Origin: Nocardioides ungokensis
Lineage (GTDB): Bacteria; Actinomycetota; Actinomycetes; Propionibacteriales; Nocardioidaceae
DNA length: 64,000 nucleotides
NCBI RefSeq assembly: GCF_013466985.1
Contig: NZ_CP059164.1
Span: 1,373,001 to 1,437,000, forward strand
Reading direction: 5' to 3'
Part shown: piece by piece, positions 50,863 to 62,359 of the stretch
Layout: every line of letters begins with the position of its first letter
Position numbering within the stretch: position 1 is the first letter of the stretch
Notes under the pieces: model-generated
Databases searched by the model: none
The model's input: the letters and a program-made list of their open reading frames with translations, nothing else
What the model was told of the DNA's origin: nothing
Position numbers and translations under genes: made by a program

Positions 50863-52916
50863 TGCAACACCTCCATCCCTCCCATGACCTCGCTCGCCTG
50901 GAACAGGTGCTGGGCAAGGCCCAGCCTCTGCTCCGCGACATTCACCGCCATACCCAGGTAGATCCCGATCGCAGCGCCGGTGTGATCCAGGACGAGCCCT
51001 CCCGAGTCGCCCGCCGTCCCTGCGTGCTGGAAGCCGATCCGCAACGGCAGAGCGGCAGAGTTGAAGATGAGGAAGGTGTTGTTCGTCTCCACGACGACGG
51101 TCTCCAGTAGGCGGCCGCGTAGCTGCATCGTGACCGGGCTACCGGCTGCGACGTATGGGGTCAGCGTCATGGGCCCGGCGGTGGGCGGCGGTGCCTCGCT
51201 GGTCTCGACGATGGCAGCGTCGATGCCTGGCGGGGCGACGTCGAGCAACCGGCCGTACGTACCGTTGGCGAGCGGAACTCGTTGTCCCTGCGTGTACTGG
51301 GGGTAGACGTGCTGTGCCGTGAGGATGCCCGGCCCCAGGGATTGATCGCTCTTGACCTTCGTCCGGGCCCAGCAGGATGACCATCCGTCTGCCGGCTGCA
51401 CGGTCGGTGCCTGAAGCTCGAACCTGGTCGGCCGCACGACGACCGGGAACCGTTCTCCGTCGATGTCGATCCTGCTCAGGAACCGGGGCTCCAGAGGACT
51501 GTCGGTCGCCGAGGTCGTGTAGACGATCAGCCCGAAGTAGCCGTCCGGGTTTCGCTCCGCGTGCGGATCCAGGAACCCAGCCGCCGTGTAGACGTATCCC
51601 GGCACAGCACGGAGCTTCGGCCTGCGGCGCGCCTCGAGCAGAAGTCGCGTGCCCCAGTACCAGAGGCGCGACTCGTCCGGCTGGCCTGCGAAGTGTTCCT
51701 GGGCACGGAAGAAGTGCTCGGCACCGCGGCGCCCGAGCGCCCCTTCATTCGTCCAGCTGGGGACCTCGCCGGGACCACTGGTGGCGTTCAGGTCGATCCC
51801 GGGGATGGGAAGCGGTGCCAGGGTGCCGGCGCTGCTTCGTGCTTCCTCTTCGGATTCGGTCCGGGTCGCAGGCGGCGGTTCGGACGCGACCGAGATCCTA
51901 ACGCGGACCGGGACGACGACCTCGGTGACGTCGGGCTCCAAGGACGGCGAGGTGTTGCGGACGGGCGCGGCTACGCGGAACGCGTCATCCAGGAATCCGA
52001 GCGCGGCCGCTCCATAGTGCTCGCCGACGCGGCGGAGCTCGACCTCGATCTCGCGAGCCTCCACAGCCTCGCCGACGTCCCCGGCTGCGTCCCGGACCAT
52101 TGCGACGAGGTTCCACCCCGCATCGAACATCGGAGCTCCGTGCGACATCGCCGTGCCGGGATCGGCGAGTGCCCCGGGCGGAGGCAGTGTCTCCCCGTCC
52201 ACGTCACCGTCCCCGATCGCATACTGCAGGAACCTCCCGTGACGAAGATCGATGAGACATCGGTGGACCTGCACGACGCCGGAATCCTCGGCGCAAAGCT
52301 GGCTGGCGCGCTCGCCGACGACCATCGTGGAGCCGCCCGCCACCGATATCGTCGACCGAGCAGAGGGCGCACCGGTCGGCCGAACTACGGCCGACACCGC
52401 GATCCCGAGGTCGCTGTTGCTGTAGAAGAAGTCGTCCGGTCTCAGCGGCACGCGGTCCGTCCCGGGTGCTCCCGCCTCCGTCGTCGTCAACACGAGCGAT
52501 GCCCGCTTGGCGACGTCGGGCGTTGACAGGACTCGTTCCGACGTCATCATGAGGCTGCCGCCGATGAGGAAGCCTGTTCCGGTAGGAGTCTTCTCGCCGT
52601 CCCCTGTGATGCGTCCGGTCGCCGCCGCGGCTGCATGACCCCGGAGGAGGGACGGAGCGCTCGAGTGCCGCGTGGCCCTGAGGATCTCGAGATAGGCGTG
52701 GCTTCCGCTGGCAACGCCATCGAAGAGCAGCTCGACGTAGGAGTCGAGCCCGAGCTCGAGCAGCCTGCGCGTGACGCGCGCCGGGCTGTCCAACCGGCGC
52801 CAGTCGATCGGCTCACCGGCCCTGAGCGCCGAGAGCAGACGTCGGTTGGCCAGCCGATCACGCGTATACCGCGGGAGTCGGAGCAGGAAGTTGCGATCGG
52901 CGCTCTGAGGGCTCAC
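50859..52916 (-). CDS. Protein with two trypsin-like domains, first one inactive
   Basis: A 685-residue protein from GTG 52916 with GGAGGG upstream. Residues 10-90 are helical and EAD-like (LDSPARVTRRLLELGLDSYV). The first trypsin-like domain (about 105-310) has the fold strands (TGTGFLIGGSLMMTSERVLS), but the His, Asp and Ser positions are changed (S-E-R for the His box; HGAPMFD for the Ser box), so it is inactive. After a Pro/Glu/Ser-rich linker, the second domain is active-looking: His in LTAQHVYP, Asp in GIDAAIVET and Ser in GTAGDSGGLVL. Together with the Trypco1 protein it forms a second protease module of the window, opposite in strand to the toxin genes. Confidence 0.8.
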   Translation of the reverse strand: MSPQSADRNFLLRLPRYTRDRLANRRLLSALRAGEPIDWRRLDSPARVTRRLLELGLDSYVELLFDGVASGSHAYLEILRATRHSSAPSLLRGHAAAAATGRITGDGEKTPTGTGFLIGGSLMMTSERVLSTPDVAKRASLVLTTTEAGAPGTDRVPLRPDDFFYSNSDLGIAVSAVVRPTGAPSARSTISVAGGSTMVVGERASQLCAEDSGVVQVHRCLIDLRHGRFLQYAIGDGDVDGETLPPPGALADPGTAMSHGAPMFDAGWNLVAMVRDAAGDVGEAVEAREIEVELRRVGEHYGAAALGFLDDAFRVAAPVRNTSPSLEPDVTEVVVPVRVRISVASEPPPATRTESEEEARSSAGTLAPLPIPGIDLNATSGPGEVPSWTNEGALGRRGAEHFFRAQEHFAGQPDESRLWYWGTRLLLEARRRPKLRAVPGYVYTAAGFLDPHAERNPDGYFGLIVYTTSATDSPLEPRFLSRIDIDGERFPVVVRPTRFELQAPTVQPADGWSSCWARTKVKSDQSLGPGILTAQHVYPQYTQGQRVPLANGTYGRLLDVAPPGIDAAIVETSEAPPPTAGPMTLTPYVAAGSPVTMQLRGRLLETVVVETNNTFLIFNSAALPLRIGFQHAGTAGDSGGLVLDHTGAAIGIYLGMAVNVAEQRLGLAQHLFQASEVMGGMEVLH

Positions 52917-53176
52917 CCGAGGCTCCCTCCGTGTTCCGAGGCCCGGCCGAGACGCCGGGACGTGCCCGAAGACGCGTGCTTGCACCACACGATTCGCGCG
53001 ATTCGGCGACCTGCTCGCCGGAGAGCCTGGACTTACCCAAAATTCGGGATGTTTGAGGCGAACCGTCGCCGGCCCACATCTCACGGATGTCAATGGTTCT
53101 TGCACCGCGATCACGCTGCAACGCTGCATCGCAGTGAGCAAGAGACGCGTCACCACGAGACGAGATCGGGGTCGTC

Positions 53177-53773
53177 ATGACGCTCAAGTTTTCGACCGGC
53201 AACGCCGTCATTCCGCCGGGACACCAGCTGCGCGTGATCCGCGGCGATGGGGTCCTGGGGCCTACCAGCCTCTTGGTCTGGGCCACTCAGAAGGAGTCAG
53301 GGGACGACGGCGGTAGCCGGAGCCCGCTGGGGACGCTCCGCTACATCACGCCCGGCGGCGACTTTCGCGTCGACTTCGACGTACGAGAGGGCACCGTTCT
53401 GCCGTTGCCGATGACGCCGTGGGAGCTGCGCGTGCGCAACTGCAACGACGACAACCAGCCCGATATCGAGGCACACGCGGCCCTGGTCAGCGGGTCGCGG
53501 CCGACCTCGGCCAGTCGGACTTGGTTCCTGGGCCATGGCATGGAGCAGCCCAACATCCGTGTGCCGAACGCAGCCCGGAGGGTGTTCTACGACCTCGGCC
53601 TCCCTGACCACAAGGACTATCGGGCGCTGCTCTCCGACGCGATGACGGGGGAGACGTACGGGCTTCTGGCGCCACTCACCGGACGCGAGCTCGACCGGAG
53701 CACTCGGTACGTGCGGTTCATGGACCTGCCTGAGGGCGCCTTCGGCACTGTCACCTTCCAACTCAGCCTCTAG
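53177..53773 (+). CDS. Hypothetical protein
   Basis: A 198-residue protein. Beta-rich start (LKFSTGNAVIPPGHQLRVIR, GDGVLGPTSLLVWATQ) and end (TRYVRFMDLPEGAFGTVTFQ). No signal peptide or membrane segment is present. It is the first plus-strand gene before the holin-like protein and the RHS toxin (46 bases to the next gene), so it may belong to the toxin operon. Not recognised. Confidence 0.6.
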   Translation: MTLKFSTGNAVIPPGHQLRVIRGDGVLGPTSLLVWATQKESGDDGGSRSPLGTLRYITPGGDFRVDFDVREGTVLPLPMTPWELRVRNCNDDNQPDIEAHAALVSGSRPTSASRTWFLGHGMEQPNIRVPNAARRVFYDLGLPDHKDYRALLSDAMTGETYGLLAPLTGRELDRSTRYVRFMDLPEGAFGTVTFQLSL

Positions 53774-53819
53774 CCACCGTCCCCTGCAGCACACGTCCAC
53801 CTGGAGAAGGAGTCGCATC

Positions 53820-54077
53820 ATGGCCACATCGGACAAGGTCAACGTCGCCAGTGTCGGCGCTGCCATCTCGGCGCTGTTCTGGACGATCGCGGCTGCGACG
53901 TTCTGGAACGACACGTTCAGCGACGCGACGATCGCCGCACTCACTGGCTTCACGACGACCATTGTCGTATTCGTGCTCGGGATGTTCTTCCCGGACGGTG
54001 AGACCTACCTGCGCAAGGCGCTGGGCAGTCGCATTGGCAACGTCGGGCTCCGCGTCTCAGCAGACGACGAGCACTAG
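53820..54077 (+). CDS. Small membrane protein, holin-like
   Basis: An 85-residue protein with two hydrophobic helices (VASVGAAISALFWTIAAATF and TIAALTGFTTTIVVFVLGMF) and a charged C-terminus (DGETYLRKALGSRIG). The size and topology resemble holins that release toxins or lysins. Its position, 30 bases before the Tc/RHS toxin gene, supports a role in toxin export, though this is inference. GAGAAGGAG precedes ATG 53821. Confidence 0.6.
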   Translation: MATSDKVNVASVGAAISALFWTIAAATFWNDTFSDATIAALTGFTTTIVVFVLGMFFPDGETYLRKALGSRIGNVGLRVSADDEH

Positions 54078-54107
54078 GCGACACACAGGCGGCGCGAGGT
54101 AGCGCAC

Positions 54108-57100
54108 ATGGTCACCGGGCCGATGGACGACGACCTCCGTGAAGGGTCGCGGACGCGCCCAGCATCGGCGAGCGCTCCACCGACCGTGTCGCTGCCCAAG
54201 GGCGGAGGCGCCATCCGGGGCATGGGTGAGAAGTTCGAGGCCAACCCTGTGACCGGGACGGGCTCCATGTCGATCCCGGTGGCCGTCAGTCCAGGGCGGT
54301 CGGGCTTCGGCCCGTCACTCGCTCTGTCCTACGACTCCGGCGCCGGCAACGGCGCCTTCGGATTCGGCTGGAGTCTCGCGCTGCCGGCGATCACCCGAAG
54401 GACGGACGCGGGGCTGCCGCGCTACCTCGACGCGGAGGAGTCGGACGTTTTCGTACTCTCCGGGGCCGAGGACCTCGTGCCGTGCCTGGTTCAGGACGGA
54501 GGCGGGGCGTGGAGGCGGGAGACCTCGACGCGAACAGTCGGTGGCCACATCTACCGTGTCGACCCCTATCGGCCGCGGATCGAGGGTCTGTTCGCGCGGA
54601 TCGAGCGCTGGACCGACACTGACGACGGAGCCGAGGTCTTCTGGCGCTCGATCTCCAGGGACAACGTCACCACGTTGTACGGCAGGACCGCCGAGAGCCG
54701 GGTCGCCGATCCGGCGGACCCCACCCGGATCTTCAGCTGGCTCACCTGTGAGACGCACGACGACAAGGGCAACGTCGTCAGCTACGGCTACAAGTCCGAA
54801 GACTCTGACGGCATCTTCGAGGACGCTCTCGGCAGCCCCGTCAGCAAAGCCCACGAACGCCACCGGACAGCTGGCTCACGCTCGGCGCAGCGCTATCTCA
54901 AGCGCATCCGCTACGCCAACGGCTCGCCGTACTTCCCGGTGCTCGACCCCGCGATCCCGTGGCCGGAGCCGCCCTCGATCGATGCTTCCGCCGGAGGCGA
55001 CTGGCTCTTCGAGGTCGTCCTCGACTACGGCGAGCACGGCACGGACGCGCCAACTCCGACCGAGGACCGCACCTGGTCGGCACGCCGTGACCCGTTCTCC
55101 TCCTACCGTGCCGGGTTCGAGATACGCACCTACCGGATCTGCCGCCGTGTGCTGATGTTCCACCACTTCCCTGACGAGCCGCAGGTCGGCACGGACTGTC
55201 TCACGCGCTCCACCGACCTCACCTACTCCGACGAGCAGCAGCCTGCCGACGAGCGCAACCCGATCTACACGTTCCTGCGCGCCGTCACGCAGACCGGTTA
55301 CCGACGAGATGGTGCCGGCTACGACGCGCGGAGCCTCCCGCCCGTGGAGTTCGAATACACAGACCCGATGGTGAGCGACGACGTGGGCCAGCTCGACCCG
55401 ACAAGTCTGGATCAGCTTCCCGTCGGCCTCGATGGGTCCACTTACCGCTGGACCGATCTTCACGGCGACGGCGTCGCCGGCGTCCTCAGCGAGCACGACG
55501 GTGCCTGGTTCTACCAGCGCAACCTGAGCCCCGTCGCGGAGGACGGGCGCGCCGGCAGGGCGCGCCTTGCCCGGGCCGAGACCGTCGCCACGAAGCCGAG
55601 CCTCTCCTTCGCAACGGGCGCCGAGCTGCTCGACCTCGCAGGCGACGGACGACCCGACGTCGTTGACTTTTGGCAGCGCCCGACGCCCGGGTTCTTCGCC
55701 CACGATGACGACGAGGGCTGGCTCCCGTTCCGTGCCTTCGCCGCCCCATTGACCCGGGACATGCATGACCCCAACCTCCGGTTCGTCGACCTCGACGGTG
55801 ACGGGAGGGCCGAGCTGCTCATCACCGATGACGACGCTCTCGTGTGGCACCCTTCCCGCGGCGAGGCGGGATTCGGCCCTGAGCAGAGGGTCGGGCACCG
55901 GCTCGACGAGCAGCAGAGCCCGCGAGTCGTCTTCGCCGACGCCAGCCAGTCCACCTACCTCGCCGACCTGTCGGGCGACGGACTCCCCGACATCGCTCGC
56001 ATCCGCAACGGCGAGGTCTGCTACTGGCCGAACCTCGGTCGCGGCCGGTTCGGCGCCAAGGTGACAATGGACGACGCCCCGTGGTTCGACAACCCGGACC
56101 TGTTCGACCCCAGGCGAGTTCTGCTGGCCGACATCGACGGCAGCGGAACCGTCGATCTCATCTACCTGCACCGCGACGGCGTCCGGCTCTACTTCAACCA
56201 GTCGGGCAACGGGTGGAGTGCGCCGCACCAGCTCAAGGTGTTCCCGCACGCCGACGACCTGGTCCGGGTCATCCCCGTCGACCTGCTCGGCAACGGCACC
56301 ACCTGCCTGGTCTGGTCCTCACCACTGGCCGAGGACACCCGCCGGCCGTTGCGCTACGTCGACCTCATGGGGGGCCGCAAGCCGCACCTTCTGGTGAGGT
56401 CGAGCAACAATCTCGGGGCGGAGACACGCGTCGAGTACGCGCCGTCCACGAAGTTCTTCGTGCGGGACCGCCTCGACGGACGGCCCTGGGTGACCCGTCT
56501 GCCGTTCCCCGTGCACGTTGTCGAGCGTGTCCAGACCTACGACCAGGTCAGCCAGAACCGCTTCGTCGCCCGCTACGCCTACCACGACGGCTACTACGAC
56601 GGCGACGAGCGTGAGTTCCGCGGGTTCGGCATGGTCGAGCAATGGGACACCGAGGAGATGGCTGCCCTGTCGGCCGGTGCGCTCCCTGGCGCCAACATCG
56701 CACTCGACTCGGTCGTGCCGCCCGTGCACACCAAGACCTGGTTCCACACCGGTGCATTCCGCGCCCGCGACGAGATCGCCGACCGGTATGCGGGGAGCCT
56801 CGACGGCACCGAGTCGGGCGAGTACTTCCGAGAGCCGGGGCTCACAGCGAGCGAGGCGCACGACCTCCTGCTCGCCGACACCGTCCTGCCGAGCGGCCTG
56901 AGCCTTGAGGAGGAGCGCGAGGCGTGCCGGGCGCTCAAGGGCACCGTGCTGCGACGTGAGCTCTACGCCGATGACGCAGGACCGGGCAGCGGCGACGACG
57001 ACGTTCGCCGCGCGCACACCCCGTACACCGTCACAGAGCAGAACATGGCGGTCCGGGTGGTGCAGCCCCGTGCGGGCAACCGTCACGCCGTCTTCCTCCC

Positions 57101-60100
57101 GCACGCGCGAGAGGCGCTCACCTTCCACTACGAGCGCAACCCCGCCGACCCCCGCCTCCAGCACTCGCTCACGCTCGAGGTCGACGAGTGGGGGAACACC
57201 CTCCAGCGGCGACCGTCGGCTATGGCCGGCGCCCGCAGGTCCGCGTCATCGATGGTGAGGGGCACGTCCGGGTGACGCCGAACCCGGGACTTGCGGGCCT
57301 CGACCCCGCCGACCGGGCCAAGCAGACCGCCACCGTCGTCACGTACTCGCAGAACAGGACCACCAACGCCGTCGTCGAGCCCGATGGTCGGCGTTCGCCA
57401 CTGCCCGCTGAGGCTGTGACGTTCGAGTTGACCGGGTTCGCGCCGACGTCGGCCTCGGGCCGCTTCCTGGCGTCGGACCTGGTCGAGCTTGATCCGACCG
57501 ATCCGCGGCGGGTGCGGCTGCGATTCACCGACGAGGTCGGCTATGAGCAGGCGCCGACGGCCGGCCGCTGTCGGCGGCCGATCGAGCATGACCGAACCCT
57601 CTACCGGCGCAACGACCTGAGCGGCCTGCTCGCACTAGGACAGCTCGAGTCGCAGGCACTCGGAGGCGAGGCCTACCAGCTGGCTCTCACGGCGGGGCTG
57701 CTCGCCCTGCTGCAACGCCCGCGCGTGGGTCAACCGGCCGAGACGCTCGTGCCCGACGCGTCAGTGGTCCTCGGCGGACAGGGAGGTGACCGGGGCGGCT
57801 ACGTCGCCGGACAGACCCTGATTGCCGACGGCCGCTTCCCTGAAGCGCAGGATCCCGCGGACACCTGGTGGGTGCCGTCCGGCACCTCGTATTTCACCAC
57901 AGACACAGCCGCCGCCCCGGCCGCCGAGTTGGCGCAGGCCCGCCACGACTTCTACTGCGTACGTCGGTTCCGCGACCCGTTCGGACACGACGCGGTCGTC
58001 GACTTCGACGAGCATCGCCTGCTGGTCGCCGGAACCCAGGACGCGCTCGGGAACCGCACAACGGTCGACGCCAACGACTATCGCGTCCTGGAACCGCGGC
58101 TGGTCAGCGATCCGAACGGCAACCAGAACGAGGTCGCGTTCGACACGCTCGGCCTGGTCGCGGGCACAGCCGTGATGGGCAAACCTGCACCGGCACCGGC
58201 AGAGGGTGACTCGCTGGTCGGCTTCGACGCCGACCTCACCCCAGTCGAGGTCGACGGCTTCTTCGGTGACGGTGACCCGCGCGTCGCGGGTCGAGGGCTG
58301 TTGCACGACGCGAGCACGAGGATCGTCTATGACCTCGACCGGTTCCGTCGGACCAAGGAGGACCACCCCGACGACCCCTCCCGCTGGCAGCCCGTCTGCG
58401 CGGCGACGATCGCCCGTGAGACCCATGTCAGCGACCTCCCACCGGAAGACGACGCCCGCATCCAGGTCAGCTTCTCCTACTCCGACGGCCTCGGCCGGGA
58501 GATCCAGAAGAAGGTCCAGGCGGAGCCGGGTCCGGTGGATCCGGGCGAGCCGCTCGCCCCGGTCATCAGCCCACGGTGGGTGGGCAGCGGATGGACCGTC
58601 TTCAACAACAAGGGCAAGCCGGTTCGTCAGTACGAGCCCTTCTTCAGCGCCACCCACGACTTCGAGCTCGGCATCACGGTGGGAGTCAGCCCCGTCCTGT
58701 TCTACGACCCGGTCGAGCGCGTCGTCGCCACCCTGCACCCGAACGACGTCTACGAGAAGGTCGTCTTCGACGCCTGGCGGCAGTCGACGTACGACGCCAA
58801 CGACACCTGCGCCCCGCACGGGTCGCAGACCGGAGACCCCCGCACCGATCCCGACGTCGGCGGGTACGTCGACGCGTACTTCGTCACCCGGCCCGGATGG
58901 CAGACCTGGTACCACCAGCGAGTCGGTGGGGCCCTCGGAGGCGCCGAGCAGGACGCCGCGCAACGGGCCGCCGCTCACTCCGACACCCCTGCGGTCGCAC
59001 ATCTCGACTCCCTCGGCCGCCCCTTCCTCACCGTCGCTCACAACCGGCTGGTCTGCCCCGGGCACGACCTCGACGGGACGGAGGATGCGGTGGTCACCCG
59101 CACCGATCTCGACATCGAGGGGAATCAGCGCGCTGTCCGCGACGAGCGCCGACCGGCGGTCGGAGGCATCCCGACAGGTACCGTCGAGCAGCGGGTCGTC
59201 GTGCTCTACGACTACGACATGCTCGGCCATCGGATCAGGCAGCTGAGCATCGAGGCAGGGCCCCGATGGATGCTCCAGGACGTCGTCGGCAACTCGATCC
59301 GGTCCTGGGATGGTCGCGGCCACGACGTGCGCGTCGTCTACGACGAGCTCCGCAGGCGGATCGAGCAGTATGTCCGGGGCACCTTCGCCGACCCTGATCC
59401 GGCGCATCCGAGCTCCGATCCGCGCACGATCGGTGCGGAACTCCTCGTCGATCGCATCGAGTACGGCGAGCCGGCTCCGGGCGCAACGGACGCCGAGCGG
59501 AGTCGCGCCCAACAGCTCAACCTGCGCACGCGCACCTACCGACGCTCCGACTCGGCCGGAGTCACGACCAGCGCCCGCCTCGACGGCAACGGAGATCCGC
59601 AGGCGGCGTACGACTTCAAGGGCAACCTGCTGCACAGCACCCGCCGGTTCGTCACTGACTACGCCGCGATCCCCGACTGGAGCCAGGCGCCTGTGCTGGA
59701 CGGCGAGACGTTCGAGAGCAGCACGCGCTACGACGCCTTCAACCGCACGATCCAGTCCGTCGAGCCCCACAGCAGCTTGGCCCGGGCGAAGCGCAACGTG
59801 ATCCAGCCACTCTTCAACGAGGCGAACCTGCTCGAGCGGGTGGACGTCTGGCTCGAGCGCGCGGACGAGCCCGACGCGCTGCTCGACCCCACGACCGAGC
59901 CGTCGTCGCCCGTCGGCGTCGACGACATCGAATACGACGCCCACGGTCGGCGGGTGAGGATCCAGTACAAGAACGGCACCAGCACGTCCTACGCCTACGA
60001 CCCGCTCACGTTCCGCCTCACTGCCCTGGTCACGAACCGCAGCGCCGCAACGTTCCCGGGCGACGACCCGCAACCTCCCGTCGCGCGCTGGCCGGGCAGC

Positions 60101-62344
60101 CGGCTGCAGAGCCTGTCCTACACCTACGACGCGGCCGGCAACATTACGCACGTCGCGGACGACGCGCAGCAGGCGATCTTCTTCGCGAACAAGCGCGTCG
60201 AGCCGAGCAACGACTACGTCTACGACGCGCTCTACCGTCTGGTGCAGGCGACGGGGCGTGAGCATCTGGGCCAGAACGGTGCGCTTCTCGTCCACACGTA
60301 CGTCGACGACGGTCGCGTGGGTCTTGTCAGTGCCGACGGCGGCGGTGGCTTTGCTCCCGGCGACGGCAACGCGATGGGCACCTACGTCGAGCGCTACGTG
60401 TACGACGCCGTCGGGAACATCCTGCAGATGCAGCACCGCCGCTCCGATACGGCACCGGGGGGTTGGACGCGTTCCTACTCCTACACCGAGGCGAGCCTGA
60501 TCGAGGGGGGCCGGGTCGGCAACCGGCTGACCAGCACGCAGGTCGGCGGCGCCGCTGTCGAGCTGTATCTGCACGATGTCCACGGCAACATGACCCGGCT
60601 GCCACACCTCGGAGGGGGCCAGCCCGGACCGAACCTGCACTGGGACTACGACGACCGCGCGGTGCAGGCGGACCTCGGCGGCGGCGGAACGGCTCACACC
60701 GTCTACGACGCCTCAGGTCAGCGTGTTCGCAAGATCTGGGAGAAGGCACCAGGGCTGGTGGAGGAGCGGATCTACCTGGGCGGAGTCGAGCTCCACCGCC
60801 GGCACCCTGGGCCGATCGGCGCCGGCACCGCGACCCTCGAACGGGAGACGCTTCACGTCACCGACGACCAGCAGAGCGTCGCCCTCGTCGAGACGCGCAC
60901 GCTCGACACGGGCGGAAACGACCCGGCTCCGCGCCAGCTGATCCGGTACCAAGCCGGCAACCACCTCGGCTCCGTCGGCCTCGAGCTCGACGAAGGTGCG
61001 CGGATCATCTCCTACGAGGAGTACTCGCCGTACGGCAGCTCGACCTACCAGGCGGTGCGAAGTCAGACGGAGACTCCGAAGCGCTACCGGTACACCGGTA
61101 AGGAGCGGGACGAGGAAACCGGGCTGTGCTACTACGGCGCCCGCTACTACGCGCCGTGGCTGGCTCGCTGGACCAGCTGTGACCCGGTGCCGCAGCTCAA
61201 CCTGTACGTGTTCTGTGACCTCAACCCGGTGACGTTGTCGGACCCAACTGGTCGTGAGCCGGTGAAGCCCGTCTCGGGTCCGTACCGGACCGTCAGAGGT
61301 GACCACGTCCATCAGGTGGCGTCGAGGAACGCTGGTCCTGGCGCGAGCCGCACGTCAGCGTCCGAGTTCTGGGGTGGGCGGTCGGTGAGCACGAACTCTC
61401 CTGGCTACAACGACGCCGGCGGCCAACGGGTGGAATCTGCGTTGAACCGTGCGCAATGGGGCAGCGACATGAACGGTGCCCCGGCCAAGACCGGCCGGGT
61501 GACCATTAACGCGTCCGGCGAGACCACCGTCGGTTCATCGAGTTCAGCGTCGCCCTCGCAGTGGTTCGAGGACGTCAAGTCCTACTACAAGCTACGAGAG
61601 GCGGGATTGTCGCCAGACGACGCGCTGAACGAGGTGTTCTCCTCCGCCGACCAACTCGAGAAGGCCGGCGCCACGCCGACCCGCGTCCCCAACGGCCCAC
61701 GCTCTGCGCCGCGTGCCCTCAAGGCGGGACAGACGCTGTCGTCGGAGCAGCCGACGCGGCTCTCGGGGTCAGCCAAGGGGACGTCGCCCGAGGCGGTGTC
61801 GCCCGCCCAGCCCGAGGCCGTGCCCGCACCTGCCGAGGTGGAGGCCCCAGCGGGCTCGCTCAAGGCCCCGACTGGTGCCCCGGCCTCGACCGCGCGCACC
61901 CTGCTGCGGGCTGGCGGAACGGGTCTGGCCGTCGCGGGCACGGTGTACTCCGCCTACGCATTCGGCGAGGACGTGTCCGAAGGGCGATGGGGCTCGGCCG
62001 CGCTCAACGGGACGGCGTTCGCGGGCGGCGGCCTCGCGCTTGGGGGTACAGCCGTCGGCTCGACGACGCTGGTCGGCGCCGGCACCGTCATCGCTGCCCC
62101 GGCAGCGGTGGTCGGTGCGGGGGTAGCCGGCTGGAAGCTCGGCGAATACACGAACGAGAACACAGCGATCTCCGACGTCGCCATGGCAGGGGGATCCCTG
62201 GTCGAAAGGGTCACGGGCTCGAGCACGTTGGGGGCCGTCGGTGCGGCCGGAACCGCGATCGTGACCGCGCCGGTGTTCGTCCCGATCGCGGTCGGGAAAG
62301 GCATCGGTCGGGGCGCGAAATGGGTGTGGAACAAGATCTTCTGA
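54108..62344 (+). CDS. SpvB/TcB-TcC-like RHS toxin, one frameshift
   Basis: About 2,740 codons over two frames; the frame changes near 57210, where ...VDEWGNTLQRR continues as VGYGRRPQVRVIDGEG in the next frame. The order is: SpvB domain (PKGGGAIRGMGEKFEANPVT, YDSGAGNGAFGFGWSLALP, about residues 30-300), FG-GAP/TcdB middle domains (about 450-1000; repeated DLDGDG and GDGLPDI motifs), YD/RHS repeats (about 1050-2300) and the RHS-associated core (YRYTGKERDEETGLCYYGAR, DPVPQLNLYVF..NPV) ending near 61255. The C-terminal 360 residues are the variable toxin part: a His/Asn-containing segment (GDHVHQVASRN), a Pro/Ala linker and hydrophobic Gly/Ala helices near the end (AAPAAVVGAGVAGWKLGEYT). This is a TcB-TcC fusion as in insecticidal toxin complexes. 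If the indel is real the gene is dead; if not, it is a single 2.7k-residue toxin. Confidence 0.85.
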
Positions 62345-62359
62345 ACCAAGGGAGGCATC

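Noticed and set aside
46700..54077. Prophage, suggested by the recombinase and a holin-like gene
   Set aside because: No terminase, portal, capsid, tail or lysin gene is present; the holin-like gene belongs beside the toxin genes.
57761..60697. Very long minus-strand open frame (over 900 codons) opposite the RHS gene
   Set aside because: It is a by-product of GC-rich codon use in the RHS coding strand; no family motif, no ribosome site, and the plus-strand protein is unmistakable.
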